From: Steroidobacteraceae bacterium
Lineage (GTDB): Bacteria; Pseudomonadota; Gammaproteobacteria; Steroidobacterales; Steroidobacteraceae
Direction of reading: 5' to 3'
Length of the DNA: 6,012 bases
Assembly: GCA_013044085.1 (NCBI GenBank)
Contig: JABEVI010000263.1
Span: 1 to 6,012 of the forward strand
The notes beneath the pieces are model-generated. The model saw only the letters and a list, made by a program, of their open reading frames with translations. It was not told the origin of the DNA and did no database searches. Each line of letters begins with the position of its first letter. The first letter of the stretch is position 1. A program made the translations under genes and the position numbers. Shown here piece by piece: positions 5,555-6,012 of this stretch.

Positions 5555-6012
5555 TCAGGGCAAAGTGGCTTGGAACCTCGCCACTTCCTCGCGAAGCGCC
5601 GCCGCGCGCTGCGGCGAAAGCGGTTGTCCCGAACCGTCCTGAACCATTCCGGTAAGGCTTTCGGCAAGGCGCCGCGCCGTTGCGATCATCGCCTCGATGG
5701 TCTGTACCGGTTCGAGCGGGCCCGGCAGCACCGCAAATGCGATCACGCCCCGGAATTCTTGCGTCGGCATCGCCTCCTGATCGAAGGTACCGGGCTCGAG
5801 GATGCTCGCGACGCAAAACATGCTGCGGCCATCGACGTGATTGCGATGAAAGACCTGGTACCGCCCGAAGGCCAGACCTTGCAACTCCAGCGCATCGGCG
5901 AGCCGCTTCCCCGACCAGCGTGCATCGCCGAGCGCACAGATCCTGATCGTCACGATCTTTTGCGGCGTCGGCACGGTCGCCGATGCCGTGGCGGGCTCGG
6001 GCTCGGGCTCGG
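5555..6012 (-). CDS. zipA: Cell division protein ZipA, C-terminal part (runs off right edge)
   Basis: This is the C-terminal portion of ZipA, the gammaproteobacterial inner membrane protein that binds the FtsZ C-terminal tail and tethers the Z ring to the membrane. The frame is open to the window edge. About 13 codons of linker are visible, with a three-fold Glu-Pro repeat followed by ATASAT, matching the Pro-rich flexible linker of the family. The FtsZ-binding domain follows: KIVTIRICALG, the helix RLADALELQGLAFGRYQVFHR, then FCVASILEPGTFD, FRGVIAFAVLPGP, and a last helix pair ending EEVARFQATLP. These align by eye with E. coli ZipA (for example AGFIFGDMNIYHR and LANMVKPGTFD). A GTG at 5974 could be taken for a start but lies inside the linker; the real N-terminus with its membrane anchor is outside the window. 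ligA follows 13 bases after the stop, the usual zipA-ligA order. Confidence 0.93.
   Translation of the reverse strand, partial: EPEPEPATASATVPTPQKIVTIRICALGDARWSGKRLADALELQGLAFGRYQVFHRNHVDGRSMFCVASILEPGTFDQEAMPTQEFRGVIAFAVLPGPLEPVQTIEAMIATARRLAESLTGMVQDGSGQPLSPQRAAALREEVARFQATLP

Noticed and set aside
5542..5667. 42-codon N-terminal extension of LigA overlapping zipA
   Set aside because: Arg-rich and unlike LigA N-termini. It is the zipA coding sequence read in another frame.
1..6012. Search for mobile elements, CRISPR, tRNA genes, toxin-antitoxin or defence genes
   Set aside because: Nothing with such character was seen by reading. Gene order and protein families are those of core gammaproteobacterial chromosome.

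Overview
The window looks like ordinary chromosomal DNA from a high-GC gammaproteobacterium. ZipA is restricted to this class. The neighbourhoods zipA-ligA and yciO-(site-2 protease)-trpS, and a yciB-bolA pair, are also familiar from it. I cannot fix the genus. The high GC content and protein style fit a Xanthomonadales/Nevskiales/Chromatiales-like lineage, but that is inference.

Layout: (1) 1-1541, minus strand, transcribed leftward: yciO, then an M50 site-2-type intramembrane protease, then the first 64 codons of trpS, which run off the left edge. (2) 1542-1563: a very short divergent control region in which one near-palindromic -10 element appears to serve both yciO and yciB. (3) 1564-2397, plus strand: yciB, then bolA 6 bases later, followed by a probable intrinsic terminator. 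(4) 2450-3439, plus strand: a good sigma-70-type promoter, a structured leader of about 96 nt, and a parvulin-type prolyl isomerase lipoprotein. (5) 3446-3503: a long GC-rich hairpin between convergent genes. (6) 3508-6012, minus strand: ligA (NAD-dependent DNA ligase), preceded by the C-terminal part of zipA, which runs off the right edge.

The genes are housekeeping functions of replication and repair (ligA), division and envelope (zipA, yciB, the PPIase lipoprotein, the membrane protease), iron-sulfur or regulatory physiology (bolA), and translation (trpS, and the TsaC/Sua5-related yciO). No gene-free stretch exceeds 300 bases; the longest is 2398-2581. I see no tRNA, rRNA, CRISPR, insertion sequence, prophage or defence gene, and nothing that amounts to an undescribed system. 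The points worth checking are regulatory: the shared divergent -10 with apparently leaderless or near-leaderless transcripts, the terminator/promoter overlap upstream of the PPIase, the long convergent hairpin, and the TTG start of the protease.
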